64,000 nt of DNA from Merluccius polli (GCA_030340625.1 JAOPHQ010002849.1:101001-165000), one strand, 5' to 3'; positions 52,513 through 63,946 are shown, numbered from the stretch's first letter. Notes: generated by a model not told the origin, from the letters alone. Made by a program: numbers and translations.

Positions 52513-52782
52513 GTTGGGCCAGCGGCTGCGAATGGTGCGCAGGAGGTTAACATAGTCGACGGAAGCTTCGTCGATGGTCCTGCTGGCTGTGAGGTTGTTG
52601 CTGGGCGCCAGAAGACAAACCGCGTCAGGGACCCGAGGAAGCACAGCGTTCAGCACCTCGGTCCGCAGCGCAGAGGCAGCCCCTGGGGTCGACATGATGC
52701 CAAAGGAAAAGGGTTCCTCTGGCATCTGGACCACACCATCTACAATGGCTTGTAGATGGGAGTCTCCGACAATCAGAACAAA
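52513..52782 (-). pseudogene. SGNH/GDSL-hydrolase-like gene, exon A (copy 1)
   Basis: This minus-strand exon has an acceptor (ttgttgttgcag) and donor (ccaac|gtacgc). It starts FVLIVGDSHLQAIVDG; GDSH is the block I Gly-Asp-Ser-His of SGNH esterases, whose Ser is the nucleophile. It continues PDAVCLLAPSNNLTASRT (block III-like Asn) and ends RSRWPN. It is 90 codons and in frame with exon B. This domain occurs in a large fish family of unknown substrate. Confidence 0.65.
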
Positions 52783-52826
52783 CTGCAACAACAAACATAA
52801 TTTCTTCAGCATGAAAGCCATCACCA

Positions 52827-53065
52827 ACAGTTTTGGGAGAAAAACTATTTATTATACATATAAATGATATAAGTAATGCTTCTATGATCCTGAAACACAT
52901 GATTTTTGCTGCTGACACAAATGTATTCTGTGAAGGAGGGAACCTCAAACAGTTGTTGGAGGTCGTCTCTAATGAGCTAACCAAGTTGAAATTGGGGTTT
53001 GATATAAATAGATTATCACTCAATGTAAAGAAAACCAAATGTATGGTTTTTGGCAAACGTAACAC
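52827..53065 (+). pseudogene. LINE reverse-transcriptase fragment (copy 1)
   Basis: Short RT motif C region: FIIHINDISNASMIL, FAADTNVFCEGG and LSLNVKKTKCMVFG. The catalytic box reads AAD; copy 2 has ADD. No other RT part is present. Confidence 0.75.
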
Positions 53066-53070
53066 ACAAA

Positions 53071-53150
53071 ACACGGTGGTATTCCTGGCGAAGGAGGTCC
53101 TGGCAAGACACCTCACAGTTCAGGCGGGGAGGGAAGTCAACAACAAAAAC
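53071..53150 (-). pseudogene. SGNH-hydrolase-like gene, exon B (copy 2), truncated
   Basis: Same as the copy-1 exon B over its visible length (VFVVDFPPRLNCE, then LARTSFARNTT after one change). It is cut at the join with the RT fragment of unit 1. Confidence 0.5.
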
Positions 53151-53306
53151 CTGTAGAAAACAAAAACATGTTCATTTCATCAAGTCACACACACAGGTTA
53201 CAATACATGCATTATTATTTAAAAGCTCATTCAAACTAATTAGACTAGCTAATGTACTACTTCTATTAAGAATGAAGAAGCAAGCAAGACATGAAAAAAA
53301 GCGTAC

Positions 53307-53579
53307 GTTGGGCCAGCGGCTGCGAATGCTGCGCAGGAGGTTGACGTAGTCGACGGAAGCTTCGTCGATGGTCCTGCTGGCTGTCAGGTTGTTGCTGGGC
53401 GCCAGAAGACAGACGGCGTCAGGGACCCGAGGAAGCACAGCATTCAGCACCTCGGTCCGCAACACAGAGGCAGCAGCCCCTGGGGTCGACATGACGCCAA
53501 AGGAAAAGGGTTCTTCTGGCATCTGGACCACACCATCTACAATGGCTCGTAGATGGGAGTCTCCGACAATCAGAACAAA
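53307..53579 (-). pseudogene. SGNH/GDSL-hydrolase-like gene, exon A (copy 2)
   Basis: 91 codons with the same splice sites and GDSHLRAIVDG motif. It has one more codon than copy 1 (AAASVLRTEV against ASALRTEV). Because Arg follows GDSHL here and not Gln, this copy is closer to the family pattern as I recall it. Confidence 0.65.
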
Positions 53580-53620
53580 CTGCAACAACAAACATAATTT
53601 CTTCAGCATGAAAGCCATCA

Positions 53621-53881
53621 CCAACAGTTTTGGGAGCAAAACTATTTATTATACATATAAATGATATAAGTAATGCTTCTATGATCCTGAAAAACATGAT
53701 TTTTGCTGATGACACAAATGTATTCTGTGAAGGAGGGAACCTCAAACAGTTGTTGGAGGTCGTCTCTAATGAGCTAACCAAGTTGAAATTGGGGTTTGAT
53801 ATAAATAGATTATCACTCAATGTAAAGAAAACCAAATGTATGGTTTTTGGCAACGTAACACACAAGCAAACTAATAACTAA
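53621..53881 (+). pseudogene. LINE reverse-transcriptase fragment (copy 2)
   Basis: FIIHINDISNASMILKN, IFADDTNVFCEGG and VKKTKCMVFGNVTHK. The catalytic ADD is intact, but only about 80 codons are present. Confidence 0.75.
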
Positions 53882-54305
53882 TATTAATTGATGGAAATGA
53901 CAACTCATTTATTATCTTAAATGATACTCATTAAGGGCTATGTATGCATATGTATGTACGAAGGTACATAAATATATATTATGTGTGAGTATAAATAAAC
54001 ATAGGAGTGATGTCTGTTAAATGCGCAATTATAAGAAAGAGGTTTGTAAATGTATACATGTAAATACTTTAGCATTGATCGTGTAAAAGATTAATATAAC
54101 TGAAATATGGGGGTAGGGACCTACAAGCTTTTGCTTCCCTCTACTCCTTTTTTTTTAACAAAATGGGACTTTTTAAATTTTGTTATACATGTCTGCTGAT
54201 TCTTAATTATTTGATTTGTTAATGTCTACATGTTCAAGAAAATAAAATGTATCAATCAATCAATCACATCAACCGTTTTCTTCATAAACTGGACAACAAT
54301 AATAC
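53882..54305. other. Non-coding AT-rich stretch
   Basis: No gene seen. It lies between the duplicated exons and the next upstream exon of the minus-strand hydrolase gene, so it may be intron. Confidence 0.4.
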
Positions 54306-54384
54306 CTTCTTGTCAGGAGACTCGGGTGGGATGACCAGTTTGTGGCTGCGCCCAGTGAAGTGTGGCGGTAACCAGTACCGTGGC
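54306..54384 (-). pseudogene. SGNH-hydrolase-like gene, upstream exon C
   Basis: The minus-strand exon is flanked by an acceptor (ctaaacag) and donor (aagaag|gtatta). It reads PRYWLPPHFTGRSHKL and VIPPESPDKK and joins in frame to exon A (FVLIVGD). It is therefore the exon just before the catalytic GDSH exon. Confidence 0.5.
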
Positions 54385-54577
54385 CTGTTTAGAAATAAAC
54401 AAATACAGGTAAAAAATAATGAAAATAATGAATGAAGCAAACCAGCAAATATCTAAAATAAATGCACATTTTCTTCAAGTAAAAAACAGCAGCTTTAAAT
54501 CAAGCTTTAAACAAACAGAATATGAATTGATGATTAATTTAGTTATTTAATACTAGATAAAACAGCTGCATACTCAC

Positions 54578-54647
54578 GCACACAGAAGTTGGCATGCACA
54601 TCATCCAATCTCCAGAACTGTGCAACTGGGAGTGATGTTCCAAAGAT
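54578..54647 (-). pseudogene. Possible further upstream exon of the hydrolase-like gene
   Basis: A 70-base stretch between tctgtcctcag and gtgagt on the minus strand. One frame reads IFGTSLPVAQFWRLDDVHAN, but its phase does not match exon C, so it may be decayed or not an exon. Confidence 0.25.
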
Positions 54648-55500
54648 CTGAGGACAGATAATTAACACATTAAACCTCAGACAGTGTGGACAGTCTTGCT
54701 ATGTATCAGTTCAGATGGGCGTGTCGGGGAAAAGACTGGGATGTTCCTCAAAAGGCCCAGGGTGCCCTCCTAGGTGCCATCAGCCATCAGTTTGGTGTAA
54801 GGCGAGAGCGGTTGAAGACAGCACCCATGGAGCCAGCTGGATGGGAACATGCTTAGACACATGTATATGAAAATAATCGCATTTAAAAATGGACCTTCTT
54901 GGTGCGGTAATATAAGGCTGTTGACAGAAATATTGTGCATGTTTATACATCACTACGAGCACATTTGCGGACGTTAGATGCCCACACACACAGCATGCGT
55001 GTCTAAGATGTGTTCATAATGCCTCTAGCTTGTTTCTTATTGCAGGTTCTCTTTGGTCAGAGATTTTCCAAGCGCATTTTGGAGATTGTTCATCGTCGTC
55101 ACCAAGATTCCTGGATCATCACCCATCACACACATCTTTCTCAACTCACCTCACCTCTACTCTACTCTATCCTTCCTGTTTACATATTAACATAATAATA
55201 TAACATATCTACATATTAGGTTACTTTAGATTAGATTAAATTAGATTTGGGGTAAGTATTTCAAGTTAGGTCAGGGTTAGATTAGATATAATTAGGGTTA
55301 GGGTTTTGTGGCAGATGTTTGAGTTGCCTACTAATAAGTACAGGCATGAACTCTGAAAACCAATCAGCTGATGATTAATCTATATAATCATGTCTTCCCG
55401 TTAATTTACGGGCATGGCGGAGTAGTCATTAGGCTACGTCGCAGGACATCAAGTTTACAGAGATACTTTTTTATTGATATAATTTTTGCTGGCGTGAATG
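54648..55500. other. Non-coding stretch
   Basis: No supported gene. ttagattagattaaattag-type simple sequence occurs at 55221-55300. Confidence 0.4.
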
Positions 55501-55513
55501 GGGAACATAAATG

Positions 55514-55693
55514 TAATGAGAGGAAGGAAGAGATTGAAAACCATGCCCGTCTGTCTTTAGCTGTGGTCCTCTGGAGGTCTTCCTGGATCTGTGGTCATCC
55601 TCCAATGAGAGGAAGGAAGAGATTGAAAACCATGCCCGTCTGTCTTTAGCTGTGGTCCTCTGGAGGTATTCCTGGATCTGTGGTCATCCTCCC
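55514..55693. repeat. 90-bp tandem duplication
   Basis: aatgagaggaaggaagagat starts at 55514 and 55604. The second half of the unit (ctgtggtcctctggaggt) occurs a third time at 55857-55900. Confidence 0.9.
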
Positions 55694-56484
55694 TACAATA
55701 TTTAACACATTGTTCAGTAACAGTTTTCAAAGTGTTGAAGCATTGATTCACAGAGATGCACAGACACAAGCTACATTGCCCATTGTCATGAAATCAATGA
55801 CAACGCTGGGGTACATGTAGATGTCTCTTACTTGTCTGTTGGGTTGCTGTCTTTAGCTGTGGTCCTCTGGAGGTCTTCCTGGATCTGTGGTCATCCTCCC
55901 TAAAATATGGCAAAATGGCAAAGGAGTACCCACACAAGAAGGATTAAATGACAAGAGGTATATATGACTAATAAGACCCAATCAATTTGATAAATATGGC
56001 GTGTCCTCCCGTGTTTCAGTTGAGTCCATATACTGCGTGCGGCGGGTTTTAACACACCACTGTGGACCTGTAGCATATTTGCTGACTGGTGTAAAACTGA
56101 ATAAACCAATGGTCCATTTGAGATTCAAAACGTAGTGTGAATGTACCCTAAGCATGGCGACCAAGCTTTCATAAATACAGCGCGTCCTCCCGTGTGTGTG
56201 CGGCGCGTGTGTGTGCGTGTGTGCGGCGGGTTTTAACACACCACTGTGGACCTGTAGCATATTTGCTGACTGAGTGTGTACATTATGTAATATGTAGTAA
56301 CATTATGATATTATATACAAGGAGCACACCTACAACAAACGTTCCTTTTTGAAGTACTTATTTATACAGCAACCTATGCCCTTTCAACCTCATTATGTGG
56401 GAAACAAAGTTACAAAAAAACGATGAAAAGGGTTGCAGGCAGAGTAGAGTTAAGCGAGAGGGCAGTAATGATCTTCCATGTTGT

Positions 56485-56488
<4 letters not shown>

Positions 56489-56515
<27 letters not shown>

Positions 56516-56576
56516 ATGATCTTCCATGTTGTCTGCACACACACACACACACACACGTGATGATCTTCCATGTTGT

Positions 56577-56636
<60 letters not shown>
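56489..56636. repeat. (AC)n arrays with repeated flanking phrase
   Basis: Three (AC)n tracts are separated by atgatcttccatgttgtctg. The same phrase precedes the (GT)n tracts in copy 1. Confidence 0.9.
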
Positions 56637-56638
<2 letters not shown>

Positions 56639-57303
56639 GTAAGACACCAACATGAATCAAGTCAAGTAATCAAGATACAGTACAGTTTTATGGAGGACTA
56701 AAAGTGCCAAAAATAAATAAATACACCATTAAATAATTACTTAAATGTGCAATTGATTAATTAAAATTGGAATTACATACCTAAATGTGTCATTAATTCA
56801 TTCAAATACCGATGAATTGTATTTTAATAACTCTGGGGTCCGGACTCAGAGTTAGGGGGGCACTGGCCCCCGCTGGCCCCCACCCTACAACCGCCACTGA
56901 TTGGAGCGCTACAGAGCGCATTATCCGTCGCGTAGCAAGGCATGGCAATGGGATCGGAGTACCCACACAAGAAGGATTAAATGACAAAAGGTATATATGA
57001 CTAATAAGACCCAATCAATTTGATAAATACAGCGTGTCCTCACGTGTTTCACATTGGAAAAAAACGCGTGTGTGTGTGCGTGTGTGCGGCGGGTTTTAAC
57101 ACACAACTGTGGACCTGTAGCATATTTGCTAACTGGTGTTAAAGTGTATAAAACAATGGTCCATTTGACATTCAAAACGTAGTGTGAATGTACCCTAAGC
57201 TTTCATAAATACAGCGCGTCCTCCCGTGTTTCAGCTGAGTTATATAATGCGCGGACATTGAAACAAAACGCGTGTGTGTGCGCGCGGATAAAACAGCGCG
57301 TTC

Positions 57304-57343
<40 letters not shown>

Positions 57344-57512
57344 GGTTTTAACAAACCACCGTGGACCTGTATTTGAGATTCAAAACGGCGAATCTTACCA
57401 GAAGCAGTGCCCGTGTCCCGCCGCCATCTCTTTCCCGTGTACCGCGGCTATCATAGCAATGTTTTCCTGTGTAGCGTGAAGAACGCGGAAGAGCAGATCG
57501 GCGTTGACCAAT

Positions 57513-57922
57513 AGAGCGTAACAGTGACCGCCCCTTTTTAACAGCTCCGGTGCCGGAAGTAAATTTCCCATGCATTTATCTCGTCCACTTTTCGTATAAT
57601 CCTTATAAAAAGAGTATTAAGACTTGAACCAAGCCAATCGTTCGTTATGGTAGTCGTGACCATATTATGTTTGATTCGGGATGAGTAGTTCCTCACTCGG
57701 TCAACAAAATAAAGTACCTTTGGCTTTTCTTCCGTTTTCCAAATTCTTTTTATGCCCGAATCAAACATAATATGGTCACGACTACCACAACGAACGATCG
57801 GCTTGGTTAAAGGCTTAATACTCTTTTTATAAGGATTATACGAAAAGTGGACGAGATAAATGCATGGGAAATTTACTTCCGGCACCGGAGCTGTTAAAAA
57901 GGGGCGGTCACTGTTACGCTCT
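57513..57922. mobile_element. Palindromic (foldback) insertion in Helitron copy 2
   Basis: Arms of about 165 bp (57513-57684 and 57756-57922) are nearly perfect reverse complements, with a 70-bp loop. The ends are gagcgtaacagtgaccg and its complement. The homologous site in copy 1 (14500-14512, ctcctattggtc) lacks it, showing a clean insertion with 2 bp (TA or AT) duplicated. Confidence 0.85.
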
Positions 57923-58982
57923 ATAGGAGTCCTCTTGTATCCGCCGTCCAATCAGACGACGGATATCTGTAGAGTTTGCCTGACAACAGCCTAGCGCCAG
58001 TTAAACTGACTAACCAACCGTAATTAGATCACGCGCACACACCTGCGCGCGATAGCCCCCAGGCTGAGGCTGAAAGAACCGTTGAGAAAAATAGCGCTTT
58101 TCTGCCTCTGCACTAGTCTCACATTTGGGCTTATTCTGACAAAACGGTAGCACGTATCAGAAAAAAAACAAAACCATCATCACTGTAAGGACTTACTGAA
58201 CGATTTGGTGTTTCTAAAGTGTTTCTAGAGTAAATATTGTGGACACACTTGCAAGTTTAAAACAGGGGTCCGTTCTGCTTCTCTCTGAAAATATTTGAAA
58301 ATATTTGTATTGCAGTCAATGAGGAGAAGAGACAGACTGGCCGCACTTAGAGGCTGCTAATTCAAATTCTGTAAGTCTCTCTGATTTTTTGAGCACATTG
58401 TGAGAGACAGAACAAGTATGTCTACAAAACTGGAAAAAAATCATGTGTGTAAAGTGTAAACTGTGGCCAGGAGCAGCGTGGAAAGAGACAAAATCTGGAT
58501 TAATTTTGGGCTCTCTCCCACTCTAACCTGCACTCTGGCGGGAACATTCCTCGCAATACACACCCATTATAATCTCATAATTTATCCCAAAATGATCATG
58601 GTCATTGATCAGTGATTGATTAAAAACGATATGACGTATCAAAACGTGGAATAGTACACCAAATACACAAGACTTGTGTCTACTGTTTAAAGGTTAAATT
58701 GAGTTTCTAGGTGAAAGTATGCCGGAGCAGCAGACAGCAGTAGGCAGTACGAAAAGTCTTCGTTTTTTTTACCTCCTCCCATTCATTCTCTATGGGACTT
58801 TTTTCGCTGTTTTTCGCGACTTACGTTGCGAAAAATTCGTATTATTTTAAGAAATTCAATAGCACACCGATCCCAATGAAGACGCACATTTTGATATATC
58901 ATTTGTCCTACAACTCTTCGAGTTGTAGGACTAGTAGCGAATCGAAAATGTGTCCGGAAGAGGAATAATAAGAAAAAATCCA

Positions 58983-59340
58983 CAGTATAACAATAGTGCT
59001 CGGGGCTTTGCCCCGAGCACTATTGGTCCCTTCAGCTTTAGCTGTAGGGACCAGTGCTCGGTGCGATGGCCCCGTGGCACTAATAATAATAAGAAAGAAA
59101 TCCACACAATAACAATTGTGTGGACCAGTGCTCGGGGGGCTTTGCCCCGAGCACTGGTCCCCACAGCTTTAGCTGTAGGGAACCAGTGCTCGGTGCGATG
59201 GCCCCGTGGCACTAATAATAAGAAAAAATCCACACAATAACAATAGTGCTCGGTGCGATGGCCCCGTGGCACTAATAAGAAGAAAAAATCCACAGTATAA
59301 CAATAGTGCTCGGTGCGATGGCCCCGTGGCACTAATAATA
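58983..59340. repeat. Repeated hairpin-forming terminal motif
   Basis: agtgctcggtgcgatggccc followed by cgtggcactaataa occurs four times (near 59053, 59189, 59246, 59306). Twice it is preceded by agtgctcggggctttgcccc gagcact hairpins and ggacc...ggtcc arms. It ends in (TAA)n at 59332-59360. Confidence 0.85.
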
Positions 59341-59394
59341 ATAATAATAATAATAATAATACAAGAATAAAAGAGTAGCTGCAGATTTAAAACT

Positions 59395-60290
59395 AGGTTC
59401 TTATATAAATAGGTAAGCTGTTCCAGAAATTAGGTGCAGCCACTGCAAAGGCTTGGTCACCTCTATTTTTGTGCCTGGATCTCGCAACATCCAAGAGGAT
59501 CTGGTTGGTCTACCTCATTTCAAACCTTAAAAACAAGCAATGAAATCTTAAAATCAATCCTGAAACAGGAAGCCAGTGGAGGGAGGCCATTACTGGTGTT
59601 ATATGATCACGCTTTCTTTTTCCAGTTAGAAGACGAGCGGCTGCATTTTGTACTAGCTGCAGACGGCGAAGAGACGACTGTTCTATACCCACAAACAAAG
59701 AATTACAATAGTCCAAGAGGTAATAAAAGCATGAATAACTGTAAATCTTTGGGAGAGAGATAGGCCTTTACCTTAGCTAAAAGATAATTACATAGTTTTG
59801 TATAATTAATTCATACAAAACTTCTATTTTCATTAGGATTGAGAAAGTTTAAATCCATCTAAGTTCTGGGACTATATTTTAAGAACGTTTTTATTTTAAA
59901 CAATGAAAAGGAATATGTTGTTTCTTAAAAATGGACCCCAAGGGCAGCATATACAATGAAAAGAGGATGGGGCCCAAGATGGAGCCTTGAGGGACCCCAT
60001 GGTAAGTGGGGCCGCAATCAAATAATATTCACCTAGGTGAACTGAGAAATCCCTATCTGTCAGGTATGACTCGAGCCATTTGAGGGCAGTACCTTTGATG
60101 CCTACGCACTGTTAAATATGTGATAAAGAGGATCCTATGGTCCACAGTGTCAAAGGCAGCGGTCAGGTCTAAAAGCACAATAGCAGAGTTCACTGAATCA
60201 ACAGTTAAAATATCAAAAGATCTTAAAAGAGCTGTTTCAGTACTATGGCGTGGTTTAAAACAGCTTTTCATAAATGTGGTGATCATCTAA
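59395..60290 (-). mobile_element. 5'-truncated, decayed L2-type LINE fragment
   Basis: Two minus-strand RT pieces: 60286-60053 with FKPRHSTETALLRSF and VLLDLTAAFDTVDHRIL (motif A region), and 59716-59510 with MDYCNSLFVGIEQSSLRRLQL and GKRKRDHITPVMASLHWLPV (thumb). The catalytic YADD part between is unreadable. It differs in sequence from the L2 copy at 9.2 kb, so it is another subfamily. Confidence 0.8.
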
Positions 60291-61430
60291 AAATGTTTGC
60301 AATTGAGGGCAGTACCGTTGATGCCTACACACTAAATAATAGGGCTAGTATGTGTTGAGAAAGCCAACTGGGTTGGTAGTCTGACTGAATCGCCTGACGA
60401 GTCGCAACATTAGGTTTATTCAGGTAGTATACTCAATGCAAAAACGTAGCATACGCAGATATAAGTAGTTTCATCAGATTGGCTTTACTTTGGTTGTTCC
60501 ACCGTCCGCCATTTCCACTACTGGGGAAAGCTAATCAGGATAGCTACCGATAGCTACCGGAGTAAACATAAGCACTATTCCTCCTGGTTTGGTTGCACAT
60601 GCAATGGTTGATGCGTTTTCTTTGTGCCGTAAATGGAGCCTTAATTTTTCCCAGGAGATCATACCCGGTGGCAGACAGAATTGCATAGTGAAAGCAAGGC
60701 TTATAGGGATGCTAAGGGAACCAATCTAAATGCTGATGGTGTCATTATTCTGTAGCCATTACACTGTGCAATCAACATTTACCTCATATTGATACTTTAA
60801 AGCAAAAAAGTTGTCTACAGCACCTTTCATAGGGCAAATTTCACAGTGTCACTGTGATTAGATGACTGAGGTGCATTTCAGTAATCAAATCCGCGATGAT
60901 GAATTCAGTTTGATATTCGCCTTTTTTTTCCCTAATCTCAATAATTGAAAGGAGAGCCGATTTATTTGAGATTAATCTTGTTTTAAAGAGTACACATTGG
61001 ACAATGTTTCACATAGCTCCCCGAGCATCACAGATGATGTCCTTGATATTAGGAAAAAAATGCATTGAATATCAATGTCAGCTATCTAATAGCATCTCGC
61101 GTATTTTGTCCTGCAAGACGTTTCACGCACAATTGGGGTGGATCCAAAATAGTTCTATAATGAAGGATATTTACATAATTAAAGTAGATAATTGTTTTGT
61201 GGTTTGGATTAACATTTTCAATAAGGCCTTAAATTAAAAATGAAATGACACCATACCAAAATTGATTATATTGGAAGATGAGCAATATAGATCATCATGA
61301 GTATAGAGCTTCTATTTTATGTATGTTTTATTTACATAAGGCCAGGTAGGTAGGTAAATACATGCCTATGATTTTTAGAATGTAATCTATGTGAGATATA
61401 AAAAGTTGATGTCCTACCTGATGTTTATAT
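60291..61430. other. Non-coding stretch with a dispersed repeat
   Basis: 60353-60430 matches 38100-38175. Nothing else recognisable; AT-rich. Confidence 0.4.
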
Positions 61431-61560
61431 TTACTTATTATGGCGCTTTTCCACTGCATTGCATGGGCTCAGCTCGACTCGACTATACTCCACTTGCTTT
61501 TGGTATCAATTACTTGGTTTTCCACTGCAGATACATAGTACCCCCTCAGTGTAGACAGGA
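61431..61560. mobile_element. Probable hAT MITE end
   Basis: ggcgcttttccactgcatt and the later ggttttccactgcag resemble a widespread fish MITE, with the ctcagctcgactcgac phrase between. The opposite end was not found. Confidence 0.35.
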
Positions 61561-62700
61561 TTTATAGCGAGGCTGCGTGAAACTGTGACATCTTCAATGA
61601 GACACAAACACACGGGAACAACGGAGGTGTTAACCTTCCTGCCTTTATTCACTGACAAGCTGTAACCTACACTGTACATTTACTGCTAAACTTCACTGCT
61701 AACCGGCTATGCATGGATTCATAGAACTGGAGTTACATCTAGGTACTATCTCTGCTCTGCTCGCATTCTGCCACTTGCTCTCACTCGCTCAACCACACGC
61801 ACTACACAATCCGCTATGCACTGCCCTATTCCTTAAAGGAGCTATGTCATTTTAATGTACTGTAAACAACATTTCTAAGACGTTATTTGCTCCAAACACT
61901 ACAACTTATACATTATTGATTTGCATTACTGCATCATATAGTACAACACCATATATACTGTTTCCTACTTTACAGTGCTTAATCACCATCATTATGGCTG
62001 AATGCAGTTTTGAGATAATCTATTTAACAATGGCTTTGTCTTTTACCTTTTCTCAGAGGGTCACCCATTACAAAAAAAAGAAGTTCTAGTGGCACACAGA
62101 TGCAATGAGTTTATCCACTTTTGCATGTTTTAGTAATCCCTTTTCCAGACGCTCCTTTGATAAAAGCATCTGCATTACATCCCTAAGCACTCTCATAGCT
62201 CTTCATAAAAACATACCCTAAACAGTTGGTATGCCTCCTGCACAGTTTTTCAAAAGCTCTTCCAGAGCCAGAGTTGTTTTAAAGTAGATTTACCTTCAAT
62301 CACCATTTGTTAAATCTCCATCCATTAAAGTGCAGCGCCCATCTCCCCCTAATAGCATCTGTTAATCCTGATTATGGAGAAGAGGAGGAGGATGGGAGAA
62401 TAGGGGTCTATAGATCAGGATATTGTTGAGCTGCCAAGCTAAACTTTCAGAGCATCACATCTCACTTTGAGCCCGGGAACACAGAGGAGACATAGAGAGT
62501 ATGAGTGTGAGACCTGGAGACGTGGTTTTCCACCAGGTCTGCTAGGTGTGTAAGTGTGTGTGTGTGTGTAGGCCGGTTGGAATGGCCTGAATTTGTCCGA
62601 GTGGAGGAGGGCGACAGGACCAATGAGAGGAGTGATTGACAAACGATGAGGGCGCAGTTTGAGACGGAGGAAGAACATAGCAGTACCCGGGAGAATGGAG
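61561..62700. other. Non-coding stretch
   Basis: No repeat family or gene recognised. The segment 62400-62700 is more GC-rich and leads into the candidate exon. Confidence 0.4.
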
Positions 62701-62712
62701 GGATGGGCTGGA

Positions 62713-62781
62713 ATGAGGAAGACCAGTGGGTCCAGCAAGCGCTCTTCCATTAAACGCAGTGCATCGTCCAGCTCACAGAAG
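62713..62781 (+). other. Candidate first coding exon, unidentified gene
   Basis: An ATG in frame with 23 codons (Ser/Lys/Arg-rich, including SGSSKRSSIKRSASS) ends at a strong donor, cagaag|gtaaga. The composition resembles a regulatory phosphosite-rich N-terminus. There is no known match I can name, and no other exon is in the window. It may be chance. Confidence 0.25.
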
Positions 62782-63559
62782 GTAAGATCCATCTGGAGAA
62801 CTATGTTTGACCGTAGCATTTTTTTTTTAATGTAAAGGCTTTTTGGAGTAAAATACATTGGCTTTCGTATATACTTTGGAAATGCTACTCATTATAGTTT
62901 GTTTGTTATATCATGCCTGTATTGGCCTTTTAGAGAGGGAAACCTATGTGGGCAGATTACGGGAAACTGTGCTCTAGATAGAGATAATGTCTAATTATCT
63001 CAAACTTCTAACAATACTGAGTGCATACATTTTTAGTATGGGTGGTCCCAGTGGATCCCTGCACAATGGATACAACTAAAGTTATAAATGATCCGTCACC
63101 TGAAATGTTTGCCTTGTCATCCTGAAATGAGTGAATGTTGGATAACTGTAATAAGGAACCACAGTTTCCACATACCCCTTCACTTGATTGGTATGTTCTC
63201 TGCTATTCTGGATGGCAAGGGCAGTCGGCTCTCCTTTAAAAGGCAAACACAAGCCAGTACGGAAGTAAGAAGGTACAAGCCAATCACAGACTCAATCAGG
63301 ATAGATTACAGGTGAGTACAGGTGTGTGAGAAAACATTGAGACTTAACAGTGAGGGAGATTGCAGCAAATGTATCTGCAAGGCATCCACACTAACTTGGA
63401 TTACAAACTAAACGGTCAGAAATATATATATATTTTTTGTGAAACAAGAAGTGGATGTGGGGCATAGACCCAGCATTCAGAAGCCTGCTTGAGCCTACTC
63501 AAACCTCCCCAGCACACACAAACTCACTCCCTGCTCCTGTCAATATACTTCATTAACAC

Positions 63560-63560
<1 letters not shown>
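62782..63560. other. Non-coding stretch
   Basis: No gene or recognised repeat. Intron of the candidate gene if that exon is real. Confidence 0.3.
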
Positions 63561-63617
<57 letters not shown>

Positions 63618-63765
63618 CTCGATACCCGGCACCTCCAAGCCAAGTCTTGAGGTGTCCCTGAGTAAGACACTTAACCGTAACTGTTCCCGGCAAGTTGGCT
63701 GTTGCCTTGCATGGTTGACACCGCTGTCGGTGCGTGATTGTGAGGCACAAATTGTAAAATGACTT
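63561..63765. repeat. (GT)n and adjoining fish SINE-like repeat
   Basis: (GT)n runs 63561-63615. It is followed by ccctgagtaagacacttaac and ttgccttgcatggttgacac, phrases typical of a short repeat very common in teleost genomes. No promoter boxes are clear enough to name the family. Confidence 0.5.
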
Positions 63766-63946
63766 TGAGGGATGACTATAGCCAATGAGCCAGATTACTT
63801 TGGATCTCTCTATAGATAGCAGAGTTTAGCATTTATATGTGAAGTGCAGGGGTGAACACAGCAGCTGGTTTGTGCAGTCTTTCACATTTAGAGAGTGACC
63901 GGTGTGTTAATCCAGGAGAATGAAACGGTGAGGAGGAGAAGGAGGA

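Larger units (their letters stand above)
52275..53862. repeat. 794-bp tandem duplication (hydrolase exons plus RT fragment)
   Basis: The unit beginning aaacacggtggtattcctgg at 52275 starts again at 53069. The two are nearly identical over about 790 bp. Each unit has two minus-strand exons of an SGNH-like gene followed by a plus-strand RT piece. Confidence 0.9.
55980..59340 (-). mobile_element. Non-autonomous Helitron, copy 2 (rearranged, inverted)
   Basis: Matches 13504-16288 in reverse orientation over most of its length: the acgatatgacgtatcaaaac block, the tandem ccactgtggacctgtagca units, (AC)n tracts and cattatgtaatatgtag. The hairpin/CTAG 3' end is absent; instead the sequence before 56263 is another set of the tandem units. 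The 5' side has extra copies of a terminal motif (58983-59340). It contains a 410-bp palindromic insertion at 57513-57922. Confidence 0.7.

Noticed and set aside
56358..56660. Open frames through (AC)n/(GT)n tracts, for example 56358-56660, 63540-63785 and 15892-16263
   Set aside because: They are open only because dinucleotide repeats encode Thr-His or Cys-Val runs without stops. No start context or conserved motif.
57538..57951. 137-codon minus-strand frame across the palindromic insertion
   Set aside because: It reads through one arm and loop of the inverted repeat and has no motif.
62439..62858. 139-codon minus-strand frame at 62.4-62.9 kb
   Set aside because: Crosses a (TG)n tract and the candidate splice donor on the other strand. 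No domain recognised.
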